From: a virus | DNA: 20,122 nt | Reading direction: 5' to 3' (one strand) | Virus record (IMG/VR): IMGVR_UViG_3300030329_000184 | Coordinates: 1-20,122 of that record | In this document: positions 7,605-15,418 of the stretch, one piece after another | Layout: each line of letters starts with the position of its first letter | How positions within the stretch are numbered: the first letter of the stretch is position 1 | Position numbers and translations under genes: made by a program | Notes under the pieces: generated by a model | Seen by the model: only the letters and a program-made list of their open reading frames with translations | Told to the model about the DNA's origin: nothing | The model's database searches: none

Positions 7605-7681
7605 AAGTTACTCCTAGATACAATAACTATACTACTTGGAAAGACGTGAAAAAGAAAGAGAAAGTGTGCCGCGTTGAGTAA

Positions 7682-7700
7682 GAAACCCGCGGCGGGGTTC
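7682..7700 (-). terminator. GC-rich hairpin just after the capsid gene
   Basis: Fifteen or so bases after the capsid stop, an imperfect hairpin forms from GAACCCCG and CGGGTTTC with one A-C mismatch and a three-base loop. Only a short T-rich stretch (TTTCTT) follows, so it is either a weak terminator or an mRNA 3'-end stabiliser for the abundant capsid message. Confidence 0.35.
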
Positions 7701-7717
7701 CATATTTAGCTTGTTGC

Positions 7718-8626
7718 TTACGCTCCGGGGCTGCCAAAGACTGCTCGGGGGTCAGACCACCCAAACGAATATCTTTCGCGTGCCTTGTATCGTACATTAC
7801 CGGTATCGAAATCCGCTTCCATTGAAGTCTTGATTGGTGAACGGTTAAACATTTTAAATCCGTTTGGACAATCAGTCTTAATGAACCACGCATCTGTATC
7901 AGTAAGATAATGATTTACGGTATAGCCTTCAGGGACCATGCCCATATTGCGTATAGCGTTAATATCATTATCAGAAGTAGCGACACGTCCCTGTGATTCC
8001 ATCAAACGATCAGCGGTAAATTGAAGCTCTTTAGGAATAATTAGTTTCATTCCTTGAAGAGCGACTTTTAGTCCGCGTTCATCTGTAAATGCTGCAATAT
8101 CAATCAGAGCTTGCTCTAACGAAGTTTCGTTAAGATCAGCCGAGGTAGAAAGCTCATTACGCAAATTAGCGCCGCCCACAGTTGGGTGGTCTGTTGCGCA
8201 AAGTTCTTTACCGTCGCCGCCTACATAACTTGAGTTAAAGGCTCTGTTTAATACAGAGGCAGATTTTACTTGCTTGGTGTTGCTCATACTTCTAGCAAGC
8301 GCACGAGTGTATCTTGCTGACAGTTTGTCATAAAGATTGTCCTCGATAGCTTCTTCAGTAATTGAAAACGCCAATGCAATCGTTTCATGGGTATACCGAG
8401 ATGTGAAGGCTTCTTGTGCTTGATCGAATGCTACTCCGGCTCCTTCCGATTTAACAGGTGCTGTGTCGAAACCAGTAAGCATAACCTCTTCTTCAAAAGC
8501 TCTGTCACTAGATTCCATGTCATAAATTTCTTCATGTTCTTGGTCATAGCGACTGTACTCTAGTCCAAAGAGAGCATTCAAGCCAGGTAGCAATTCTTTT
8601 ACGAGTTGCGCTCTACTTATAGCCAT
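7718..8626 (-). CDS. Major capsid protein, Mu gpT-like (HK97 fold)
   Basis: This 302-aa protein is of normal length for the family. The N-terminal part contains LNALFGLEYSRYDQEHEEIY and FEEEVMLTGFDTAPVKSEG (residues 16-62). The E-loop-like and spine-like parts have SRYTHETIALAFSITEEAIE (residues 76-95) and the typical KELCATDHPTVGG (residues 140-152). The A-domain part has LKVALQGMKLIIPKELQFTA (residues 186-205), and the end has ARERYSFGWSDPRAVFG. These features fit the Mu-like major head subunit gpT group. Its place after the scaffold and decoration genes agrees. An AAGGAG site lies 9 bases before the ATG. It builds the icosahedral shell. Confidence 0.85.
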   Translation of the reverse strand: MAISRAQLVKELLPGLNALFGLEYSRYDQEHEEIYDMESSDRAFEEEVMLTGFDTAPVKSEGAGVAFDQAQEAFTSRYTHETIALAFSITEEAIEDNLYDKLSARYTRALARSMSNTKQVKSASVLNRAFNSSYVGGDGKELCATDHPTVGGANLRNELSTSADLNETSLEQALIDIAAFTDERGLKVALQGMKLIIPKELQFTADRLMESQGRVATSDNDINAIRNMGMVPEGYTVNHYLTDTDAWFIKTDCPNGFKMFNRSPIKTSMEADFDTGNVRYKARERYSFGWSDPRAVFGSPGA

Positions 8627-8638
8627 TATTTATACTCC

Positions 8639-9220
8639 TTAAGTTCCAGCTACAGGTCCTCTATAAGCATGTTCGTTAATTTGTACTACCAAATTAGCGT
8701 TATCTGCTGTGAGATCCCCATTAATATCGTCTTGAACCACGCCAATAATCTTGAGCTGAAGCCCTTGAGTTGTGGCGATTGTGCTTGAATCAAGCTCTCG
8801 AGTGCTTACGCCCGTTGTTGTACTACCGCCAATACCGTCTGTGTCAGCATTTCTACCGATACAGGTCTGCGCTGAGGCACCATCTGCTTGTACGACAAAC
8901 AGTTGGTTAGGGTCGTCATAGATATATGCTTCTATTGCGCCACTTCCGAGTGCAGTTGTGCTGGCTGGGTAATAATTCTTAAAGGTCGGTGTGCCGTCAG
9001 TTGCAACATAGTAGCAATGCGAAAATACGCCAACTAGGTTAGCAGAACTAGCTGCTGCCCTGTTGATGTAACCACCTGCGAATATAACTAAGTCACCTTG
9101 AAAGATGCTTGTGCCATATCCAGAGGTAGAAATGTCGTATTTGTTTGCTTCTTGTACAGCCGAACCAACATTTAGACCTTTGTACGGACGAAGCCCGAAG
9201 GCTTTATCTACGTTTGCCAT
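8639..9220 (-). CDS. Probable capsid decoration / head-associated protein
   Basis: This 193-aa protein begins MANVDKAFGLRPYKGLNVG. It is mostly beta with Gly/Ala/Thr-rich turns (FQGDLVIFAGGYINRAAASS, ANLVGVFSHCYYVATDGTPT, IEAYIYDDPNQLFVVQADG, LQLKIIGVVQDDIN, LVVQINEHAYRG). The MAN...AFGLRP opening, a GDLV turn followed by GVF, and the YDDPNQLFVVQ motif are shared by head proteins encoded directly before capsid genes in many marine phages. In some annotations these are called capsid proteins, so a cementing role is an inference. An AAGGAA ribosome site precedes the ATG, and the capsid gene follows after 12 bases. Confidence 0.65.
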   Translation of the reverse strand: MANVDKAFGLRPYKGLNVGSAVQEANKYDISTSGYGTSIFQGDLVIFAGGYINRAAASSANLVGVFSHCYYVATDGTPTFKNYYPASTTALGSGAIEAYIYDDPNQLFVVQADGASAQTCIGRNADTDGIGGSTTTGVSTRELDSSTIATTQGLQLKIIGVVQDDINGDLTADNANLVVQINEHAYRGPVAGT

Positions 9221-9266
9221 TTATTAAGTTCCTTAATAACGATGAATTATATTTACCGGTAAAAAA

Positions 9267-9761
9267 TCAGTTTTTATCGACTGCTCTCTTACCGCCCAAA
9301 GTAACACGAGTTTGTCGGTTTGGTTTTGAAACCGACATAGAGGGATGTGTTCCGTCTCTGAAGTAATCGTTGTCGACTGCATCCATTTGACCTTCAGTTC
9401 TTTCGTCAAAGTGAGCTTGTCGTTCATGTACGGTTTCTTCAGGTATACGGGCCAATATCAGCCCTCCTACCCCAATACATCCTGCGTGTTTACCATCTTC
9501 AATGGTGGGAGCTTCAAAGTCTGGATATTCGTCTGCTCTCACAGGTTCATATCCTTCACGGAGTCTTGCTGACATGTTTTTTGTGTCAGATTGTCCGCGG
9601 ACCTCTGTTCTAACCCATCTATGCCGATAGCCTTCAGGGGCTGGGGGTGCATCCAATGCGGATGGGGGAGACCAAGGTTTACGTCGAGATTGTTTTTCTC
9701 TAGTATCGGCCTCGCGCGAAGCTCGAGTTGTTTCTTTTACGTTGTTACTGGACTTAGCCAT
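9267..9761 (-). CDS. Conserved phage head-region protein of unknown function
   Basis: This 164-aa hydrophilic protein has a basic, disordered N terminus (residues 1-30). It continues PPSALDAPPAPEGYRHRWVR, SARLREGYEPVRADEYPDFE and HAGCIGVGGLILARIPEETV (residues 93-112), and ends in a basic tail with HPSMSVSKPNRQTRVTLGG. I recognise this block order from many marine phages, always between scaffold and capsid genes. No enzymatic motif is visible. It could be an assembly factor or minor head protein. The AAGGAG ribosome site is formed by the last codons of the scaffold gene, with only 3 bases between the genes, so production is probably coupled to the scaffold. Confidence 0.65.
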   Translation of the reverse strand: MAKSSNNVKETTRASREADTREKQSRRKPWSPPSALDAPPAPEGYRHRWVRTEVRGQSDTKNMSARLREGYEPVRADEYPDFEAPTIEDGKHAGCIGVGGLILARIPEETVHERQAHFDERTEGQMDAVDNDYFRDGTHPSMSVSKPNRQTRVTLGGKRAVDKN

Positions 9762-9764
9762 ATA

Positions 9765-10739
9765 TTACTCCTTCGCGTATTTTGCGTACTCTTCTAGTGG
9801 CACACCTAATTTTTTAGCTATTGCAACCTGCGATGGTGTGAGTCTCACAGTGTTCTTGCCGCGCCCTTTTTTCGGACTGCGAGTCGCAGACGCGACCGTT
9901 TGGGCGGGACGGTTATCTATTTCAAGAGGAGGCGTTTCTCCATTAAATTTATGCGGAAACTCTTCTCTTATCCTTTTATCTATCTCATCATAATACTCAT
10001 CTTCCGATCCGTCAAACCCTTCTTCTTCGGTGAGTTGTCGATGAATTACAAAACTGGTCATGGTCATGGCTGTATCTTTGCCAAACCAATCGTTATTTTC
10101 TGCCCACGCTTCTGCTTTCGGGTCAGGGGGCGGAGGAGCCTGAGTCACACTTTCCAGGTCTGCCGGACGATTAATAACGCCGCTTTCTGTGGCTTGTGTT
10201 AGCGTTTCGCTCCTTTTTCTTTGGTCGTTCATGGTCTTAAGGTTCTGTGCCTCAACCGCGAGTCTCGCTAGTTTTTGTTGTGCCTCAACCTGTTTTTCAA
10301 CATCGTCCATTTCGGTCGCTTGCTTAAGCGCTGCTTTCGCTGCTTCTGTCTCTGTGGTAATTCTGTTCGCAAACTCCACAATATAGTTTCCATCTAAGGC
10401 TGAGTTCCTTGTTTTTAGACCATCGTTTTCTTTTTTTACGTTCTGTGCATATTCAGTGGCCGCCTTTTCTCTGCGCTCGGCTTCTCTTAATTTAGCCGTG
10501 AGCTTATTGATCCGTGTTTTAACGTTCTTGCTATAGTTTTCAAGCTCATCGGTCTCTTCTTGCGCTACCTCTTTAACAACTACTTCGGGGTCTTGTTCTC
10601 TTTCTTGAGCAGTCTCCTCTTGTTCGACCTCCGTGATTACGGCGCCTTCTTGGGGTAGTTCGACGTCAACGGCAGGGCCGGAAACGTCCAGTTCCACCAT
10701 CTTTTCTTCGTCAGTTTTAGTCAGTTCTTGTGCTGGCAT
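9765..10739 (-). CDS. Capsid scaffolding protein
   Basis: This 324-aa highly charged protein has an acidic, disordered N terminus (residues 1-60, many Glu/Val). A long coiled coil follows (about residues 65-195, including KTRINKLTAKLREAERREKA and EKQVEAQQKLARLAVEAQN). A Pro-rich hinge (APPPPDP) comes next, then AWAENNDWFGKDTAMT, and a basic C-terminal helical end (KNTVRLTPSQVAIAKKLGV). This is the classical scaffold plan, in which the C-terminal helix-turn-helix binds coat protein. It contains no Cys and lies upstream of the capsid gene. It likely directs procapsid assembly and then leaves or is degraded; no protease gene is seen nearby. Confidence 0.75.
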   Translation of the reverse strand: MPAQELTKTDEEKMVELDVSGPAVDVELPQEGAVITEVEQEETAQEREQDPEVVVKEVAQEETDELENYSKNVKTRINKLTAKLREAERREKAATEYAQNVKKENDGLKTRNSALDGNYIVEFANRITTETEAAKAALKQATEMDDVEKQVEAQQKLARLAVEAQNLKTMNDQRKRSETLTQATESGVINRPADLESVTQAPPPPDPKAEAWAENNDWFGKDTAMTMTSFVIHRQLTEEEGFDGSEDEYYDEIDKRIREEFPHKFNGETPPLEIDNRPAQTVASATRSPKKGRGKNTVRLTPSQVAIAKKLGVPLEEYAKYAKE

Positions 10740-10754
10740 GATTTATTCCTCATG

Positions 10755-11234
10755 TTAATAATTATGCAGAATTGCTTCTGGGTCGTTTACTTTCGCAATG
10801 ATTTCGTCATCGTTCAATATTTTGACTTCGCCACCTTCTATATCAAAGCGGGAACCAGCATATCGCCCAAACAAAACCCAATCCCCGGCTTTACACCAAG
10901 GACCTGTTGGAAACTTATGTTCATCTTGATAAGCGAGTTCACCTGTTTTTAACACATAACCAAGGACCGTGGCTATTTGTTGGCGCTCTACTGTTTTTTC
11001 TGTCAGGTATATGCCGCCATCTGTTTGGCCTTGTCCACGATAAGGGAGAATGAGAATGCGCCAGCCGGTTGGATCTGGAAGTTGGTCTAATAGATCAGAA
11101 GACAGTTTTTCCGGATTAAGTTTTTCCTTATCCGTCTTCTTGCTGCCAACTTTTTCGTAGGCTTTTTCTAAGGGAGACTTACTAGCCTCCTCTTGCGCCC
11201 ATTTCTGTTCAAGGGCGGAAGTTGCGTCACTCAC
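10755..11234 (-). CDS. GroES-like co-chaperonin (cpn10)
   Basis: This 159-aa protein is longer than the usual 95-110 aa. Residues 1-50 are a charged helical extension absent from bacterial GroES. Residues 57-155 form the cpn10 domain: GWRILILPYRGQ, a mobile-loop segment TDGGIYLTEKTVERQQIATV in which GGIYL stands where GroES has its GroEL-binding Gly-Gly-Ile-Val-Leu, VLGYVLKTGELAYQDE, and GDWVLFGRYAGSRFDIEG. It should cap the host GroEL to aid folding of phage proteins, as T4 gp31 does. The start is GTG, with AAGGAG supplied by the last codons of the upstream small gene 4 bases away. Its place before the scaffold fits capsid folding. Confidence 0.88.
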   Translation of the reverse strand: MSDATSALEQKWAQEEASKSPLEKAYEKVGSKKTDKEKLNPEKLSSDLLDQLPDPTGWRILILPYRGQGQTDGGIYLTEKTVERQQIATVLGYVLKTGELAYQDEHKFPTGPWCKAGDWVLFGRYAGSRFDIEGGEVKILNDDEIIAKVNDPEAILHNY

Positions 11235-11238
11235 AGGT

Positions 11239-11427
11239 TTAATCTCCTTGTTTGTCCAGTAACGTGTTTATTTCGGACCGTATATAAGCTAAAGCTTCTG
11301 TCTGTCCGGTCAAGTTTCGATAATGCTCCCAGTCTTTAACTTCACCACTAAGCATCATCTGTTGAACTCGTTCTTGTTTCTCTTCAACTATTTTCAATAG
11401 TTTATAAGCAAAATCTACAGTGTCAAT
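11239..11427 (-). CDS. 62-aa small protein with an apparent ATT start
   Basis: The reading frame IDTVDFAYKLLKIVEEKQER... ends at TAA (11241-11239) and encodes a compact helical protein (residues 6-26 and 42-58 are amphipathic helices). No ATG, GTG or TTG lies between the TAA of the 439-aa gene and codon 11. A strong AAGGAG stands 8 bases before ATT (11427-11425), an ideal distance, with ATC one codon earlier as the alternative. The frame is the same as that of the upstream gene, so stop-codon readthrough is another reading. The ribosome site of the co-chaperonin gene lies in its last codons. Function unknown; Asp-Thr-Val-Asp-Phe-Ala starts look familiar from marine phages. Confidence 0.7.
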   Translation of the reverse strand: MDTVDFAYKLLKIVEEKQERVQQMMLSGEVKDWEHYRNLTGQTEALAYIRSEINTLLDKQGD

Positions 11428-11439
11428 GATTTTATCTCC

Positions 11440-12759
11440 TTATCCAGTGTTCCTATTCGACTGTTTCCAAGCTTCCCAAGACGATTTATCTTCTGGGGAA
11501 ACAGCCCTACCATAGTTTAAGAAATCGTCCCAGGAAATGTTTGTTCCTGTGGGATATAGGTCTGCTCCAGGCGTTGTAGGTATATCAAAACTATATTGTG
11601 CTGCGTCACCAAGATTTAGTCCTGCTATTCCTTGGGGTGTAGAGGCCCCGGTTGTGCCTGCGGTTCCTCCACCAAACGGCGTCGTTCCAGCAAATTGGTT
11701 GCCGCCTAACATACTATAAGGGTTTACAGCCCCATAAGGGTTTGTTGGAAAGCTTCCGGGGGTGTAGGGTTGTGTAAAGTTCATAGTTGTGTCTACAGGA
11801 GGTGTTGAATCCTCTGGGCTCACTCTTCCACCAGCCCCTTGCATAGCTGCGGCTATTGCGGAGTTAATTGCTCCGCCTTCCCCTAAAGCAGCATCAAGAG
11901 CAGCTTGCACAGAAGCATCCACTCCTTCCTGTCCCAAATACCCAGACTCTCCCATCATTTGCTGAATTTGCTCTTGTGTCATGTAACCGGAGTCACCAAG
12001 CATTTGTTGTACTTGGTCCATGGTCATGCCTCCAGCCATAGCTGCATCAATCATCTGTTGAACGGCGTCTTGGGTTAGGTCTTCCTCGCCCGCGGTCATA
12101 CCTTGAATAGCTGCATCAATCATTTGTTGTACTGTCTCAGGTGTTATTCCCTCAACAGGGTTCGCCGCTAAATACTCCGCAATCATGTCTTGTATTTCTT
12201 GTGGGGAAAGTCCGTCCATTAGGGCCTGGTTAATCATTTCCTGGATTTGCTCTGTTCCCGGCAATGCTTGAGTGGCGTCACCAATCATCTGCTGTACCTG
12301 TTCTGGAGTAAGGGCGCCTCCCGTTGCATCCATAATCATTTGTTCAATTTCTTCGGGGCTAAGTCCACGAGCCATAGCGTCATCTATCATTTGCTTAATC
12401 ATGTCTTGTCCCACAAACTGTTCCGCCTGTTGTTCCCAGTCCTGTAGGCTCATATAGTTGTCAAGGCCGAGACCCCCAAGTGCGTCGCTTATGGCGGACT
12501 GCACGTCCCCTGTTTGAGCATAGCCGCTTAGATCGGGCTGTTCTCCTGCCAAGGCTTGAAAATAAGGAGAACCAGCAATTTGTTCAAGAACCGTGTTTAA
12601 ATATTCTTCTTTTAATGTGCCGTCCGGGTTTAAAAATGATTCCGCCCCCGCCAAAGCATCGGGGGGAGGACCTTTTGGGTCCCCAATTTTAGGGTCCCTG
12701 TCGTGTTTAGGCGGATCATATAAAGGATCATCAAAAGGGTTTTCGTAAGAGATTGGCAT
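11440..12759 (-). CDS. Helical-repeat protein after the portal, unknown function
   Basis: This 439-aa acidic protein has a Pro/Asp-rich N terminus (residues 1-40), which may be a binding tail. About ten short helical repeats follow between residues 118 and 290, with consensus LTPEQVQQMIDAAMxxG and unit length 15-23 residues. A Gly/Pro/Thr/Asn-rich low-complexity part lies at about 310-400, and the C terminus is WDDFLNYGRAVSPEDKSSWE. The repeats are rich in Gln, Met and Ala, with no Cys and no membrane segment. It starts one base within the stop of the portal gene (TAATG), so it is coupled to it. I do not recognise the family. A portal-associated, internal head or ejection protein is the most natural guess from its place. 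Confidence 0.75.
   Translation of the reverse strand: MPISYENPFDDPLYDPPKHDRDPKIGDPKGPPPDALAGAESFLNPDGTLKEEYLNTVLEQIAGSPYFQALAGEQPDLSGYAQTGDVQSAISDALGGLGLDNYMSLQDWEQQAEQFVGQDMIKQMIDDAMARGLSPEEIEQMIMDATGGALTPEQVQQMIGDATQALPGTEQIQEMINQALMDGLSPQEIQDMIAEYLAANPVEGITPETVQQMIDAAIQGMTAGEEDLTQDAVQQMIDAAMAGGMTMDQVQQMLGDSGYMTQEQIQQMMGESGYLGQEGVDASVQAALDAALGEGGAINSAIAAAMQGAGGRVSPEDSTPPVDTTMNFTQPYTPGSFPTNPYGAVNPYSMLGGNQFAGTTPFGGGTAGTTGASTPQGIAGLNLGDAAQYSFDIPTTPGADLYPTGTNISWDDFLNYGRAVSPEDKSSWEAWKQSNRNTG
11890..12410 (-). repeat. Coding repeats of a Gln-Gln-Met-Ile helix unit
   Basis: About ten degenerate units of 45-69 bp encode (L/M)(T/S)(P/Q)(E/D)x(I/V)QQM(I/L/M). The DNA of the units differs in many third positions while the protein core is kept, which points to selection on the repeated helix rather than very recent duplication. 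The last two units before residue 275 (QQMLGDSGYMTQ and QQMMGESGYLGQ) are the closest pair. Confidence 0.75.
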
Positions 12760-15236
12760 TATTTTCCTTTGTTTTTAGCTTGCTCCATTTTTTCACGGGA
12801 AACCTGTGCTCTAAGGGCTGCAATGTCTTCTTGACTTCGCATCTTCTCTTCGTCGGTTTCTTCCCGTACATTCATTTTTTCTCGCTCAAGGTCTAATTTC
12901 TCTTCAGCGATACGTTTATCGTCTTCGTTCTCTTGTGATCTTATCATAAGTTCCTGTTGTTTCAATTCCAACACACCCTCATTGCCTTGAGGAACCTCCA
13001 TCACTTCATTGATTCTCGGCATTAGTTCTTCTAATAAGTTCGCTTCTACCTGTGCTTTAAGTTCTTCTCTCACAGGGTTAGGCGGCATGGGTTGTGAGGT
13101 TCCTCCGCCGCCTTGTTGTAACATCATTTGCTGTTGCTGCATCATCTGTTGCTCTTGCATCAACTGTTGTTGTAGTTGTGGGTCCTCTTGCGCCATTTGC
13201 TGTAGTTGTTGTTCCGCGATCTCTTCAGCTTTAAAGGCAACGTGTTGAAAAATATCTGATAATAAAGACGTTGCCACCATGGGGTTCATTGTAGCCATGG
13301 GGTTTTCTAAAAACGTGATGTGCGACTCAATGTGCGCATCGTGGTCTTGTTCCGGAAACGCCTGTAAAGGTGCGCCCATTAAAGCGGCAGCATTTTCTAA
13401 AGCCGGGCTTGTGGGTTGCGGTGGAGGTGGATCAGGCAAGATCAGCGTTTCAATGTTCTGTGAACCAAGGGCCGTGTACATTCGACGATACGCTTCTTTG
13501 ATGTTGTGTATGTCTGGGTTGCTTTGTACCAACTGTAGTTCTTGTTGCGCCAAAGAAATACGTTGAGCAAAAGAGAAAAAGTTTGGATCAGAGACCGGAA
13601 TAACATCAACACGACCGTCAAAGTCCTGTTGCTTAATCATTTGATTTCCACCAACAACCTGATAAGGGTATTCTGGTGGAAGAAACTCTGAGAAAACTCT
13701 AGCTAATATTCTAAATTCTGTCTTTTGCGCATAATGCAGTCGTTTGTGAACCGCGGACATGACCTTGGTCCCCTGTTCCATGAGCGCTAACGTTGTTCCG
13801 ACTGCCGCTTGGTCATTACCTTCGCCCACTTGCATGTCTGTAATGGCAGCGAAGCGCTGACCGGCTTCAACACAAAAGCCCATTAATTGAAACAGAGTTC
13901 CACTTGGCTCTTTATAAGGGAGAGGCATCAAAGAATCTTTTAGCGCTCCGCCTGGTGCGTCTACGTCTCTAAATTCTCCGGGTTCTAAAGGTGTCTCATC
14001 GTCTCTTATTCTTATGCCCCGAGCTTTAAAACCGGCGGGGAGGTTGGACAGGGTTCCTGCGTCTATGAGTTGTCTGAGGGCCGCTGTTGCGGTTCGAGAG
14101 AGTCCTCCGATCATGTGGATTAAACCAAAGCCGTAGAAACCCAGTCCTGGGAGAAACTTGTAGTGTACAAAATAAGGTATTTTTCTTTTTTGTGGGTCGT
14201 TTTCATAATAGTTGCGTCGAATAGAGAGCACCTGACTAGACGTTCTGTCAATAGTTATAATGAAAGGCAGGTGTAGCCCATCTGAATCTTCAAACCCCGG
14301 CATTTCCATTGAGACATGAAACTCCAGCAGTTCATACATCATGTCGTTGCCCGAACCGCTAATGCCCTCGATCTCTTCGACTTTATCTTGGGTCACTGTT
14401 TGGGTACTGGTGTAGGTTGGGGTAATTTCTATGTCTCGATAAAATCCGGACAACTGTTGACTACGAATCTCATTGTAGTTCATTTTTACAATGTGCGTAA
14501 TTCTTGGGCAAGTTTCCAAATCACTGGCCGCATACGGCACCACTAAATCTTCAACCGGAACAAATTTGCTAACGGCTCTTTGCAAAGAGGGATCGTAGTA
14601 AACTTTTTTGAAAGCAGAACCGGCAAGGGGTAAATAGAACAGCAATTGGTCCATTTCCGGTGTGTATTCTTCCATGACACAAGTAATCTCATAATTCATA
14701 AACTCGCGCACACGATCGGACTGCGCTTCAACTTCCGGAGTAGCTAGTCCAATAATTTCTGTTTTTACCGGACCCTGTGCAGGGAGCAGTTCTTTGAACG
14801 CTTGCGCTTGAAATTGGGTAACGGATTCCGCTAATAGGGGGTGGGTAACACCGCTTGCGCCCGGGAACGGTCGATCGCGGTCTTCGTATTTAAACCCGAG
14901 AAGATCCAGTCCTTTGACATAGGCATCTTCCCATTCGTCACGGCTCATGCGGTCTTCTTCAAAATCACCGAGGAGTTGCGCCGCTATTGCTCCAAGTTCC
15001 GACTCATCTATATAATCAGCTAGGTTGGCGTTAAAAGGAATCATCGCCTCAACATTCATTTCATCCGGGGCATAGTCCAGAACCGCGCTGCCGTCTCGCG
15101 CAAAACTAACTTCTACGTCTCCGCCTTCAGGAATAGGTTCGTCGATCTCGACCTCTTGTCCGGCTTCAATATCCAGATCAATAAGGTCCGTGACCCGATC
15201 AATGTTGGTCGGCTTGTTGATTTCCTCGAATGCCAT
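12759..15236 (-). CDS. Portal protein, P22-like long type
   Basis: This 825-aa protein is close in size to P22-type portals (about 725 aa). Residues 1-70 are acidic. The clip/stem-type core starts near residue 70 with SELGAIAAQLLGDFEEDRMS and RDRPFPGASGVTHPLLAESV (residues 120-139). Further on are YELLEFHVSMEMPG, KIPYFVHYKFLPGLGFYGFG and GTLFQLMGFCVEAGQRFA. A Met/Gln-rich stretch at about 675-712 (QQQQMMLQQGGGG) and a charged coiled coil at about 750-820 resemble the C-terminal barrel of P22 portals that reaches into the head. It forms the dodecameric DNA gate that receives terminase. Family assignment rests on size, layout and position after terminase. The start lacks a strong ribosome site. 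Confidence 0.8.
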   Translation of the reverse strand: MAFEEINKPTNIDRVTDLIDLDIEAGQEVEIDEPIPEGGDVEVSFARDGSAVLDYAPDEMNVEAMIPFNANLADYIDESELGAIAAQLLGDFEEDRMSRDEWEDAYVKGLDLLGFKYEDRDRPFPGASGVTHPLLAESVTQFQAQAFKELLPAQGPVKTEIIGLATPEVEAQSDRVREFMNYEITCVMEEYTPEMDQLLFYLPLAGSAFKKVYYDPSLQRAVSKFVPVEDLVVPYAASDLETCPRITHIVKMNYNEIRSQQLSGFYRDIEITPTYTSTQTVTQDKVEEIEGISGSGNDMMYELLEFHVSMEMPGFEDSDGLHLPFIITIDRTSSQVLSIRRNYYENDPQKRKIPYFVHYKFLPGLGFYGFGLIHMIGGLSRTATAALRQLIDAGTLSNLPAGFKARGIRIRDDETPLEPGEFRDVDAPGGALKDSLMPLPYKEPSGTLFQLMGFCVEAGQRFAAITDMQVGEGNDQAAVGTTLALMEQGTKVMSAVHKRLHYAQKTEFRILARVFSEFLPPEYPYQVVGGNQMIKQQDFDGRVDVIPVSDPNFFSFAQRISLAQQELQLVQSNPDIHNIKEAYRRMYTALGSQNIETLILPDPPPPQPTSPALENAAALMGAPLQAFPEQDHDAHIESHITFLENPMATMNPMVATSLLSDIFQHVAFKAEEIAEQQLQQMAQEDPQLQQQLMQEQQMMQQQQMMLQQGGGGTSQPMPPNPVREELKAQVEANLLEELMPRINEVMEVPQGNEGVLELKQQELMIRSQENEDDKRIAEEKLDLEREKMNVREETDEEKMRSQEDIAALRAQVSREKMEQAKNKGK

Positions 15237-15241
15237 TGGTT

Positions 15242-15418
15242 TTAGTAAACGCCAGTAAAGTTGGTGCCTCTTTCCGCTGACTTTCCGCCTCTTGACTTAC
15301 CTTTGCCGGCGCCGGGCTGTGGTCCCTTGCTGGTTTTCATCTCTTTGGTTTTCGCGTAAGGAACAAAGCCTTGGCCTTTAATGTCTAAGCCTTTAACGAT
15401 TTTAGGTGCTTTCGCCAT
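15242..15418 (-). CDS. 58-aa basic small protein before the portal
   Basis: The ATG is at 15418-15416 and TAA at 15244-15242, encoding MAKAPKIVKGLDIKGQGFVP and then a Lys/Gly/Ser-rich tail (GKSRGGKSAERGTNF). A clear GGAGAG site lies 7 bases before the ATG, and the portal gene begins 5 bases after the stop, so this is a real gene although it is short. The protein is strongly basic and probably disordered. A DNA-binding or head-filling helper role is possible. Similar small basic proteins occur next to portals in marine phages, but I know of no function. Confidence 0.7.
   Translation of the reverse strand: MAKAPKIVKGLDIKGQGFVPYAKTKEMKTSKGPQPGAGKGKSRGGKSAERGTNFTGVY

Noticed and set aside
7627-7893. 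88-codon minus-strand frame overlapping the capsid gene end
   Set aside because: It lies in another frame of the capsid gene, has no ribosome site, and its sequence is without recognisable structure.
11440-11442. Sequencing error splitting one long gene (439 aa plus 62 aa)
   Set aside because: The strong ribosome site placed right over the stop and the self-contained helical 62-aa product favour two genes, though readthrough is kept as an alternative in the findings.
13009-13566. Cys/Ser-rich plus-strand frames opposite the portal C terminus
   Set aside because: The Cys runs arise from the complement of CAG/CAA glutamine codons in the portal Gln-rich segment.
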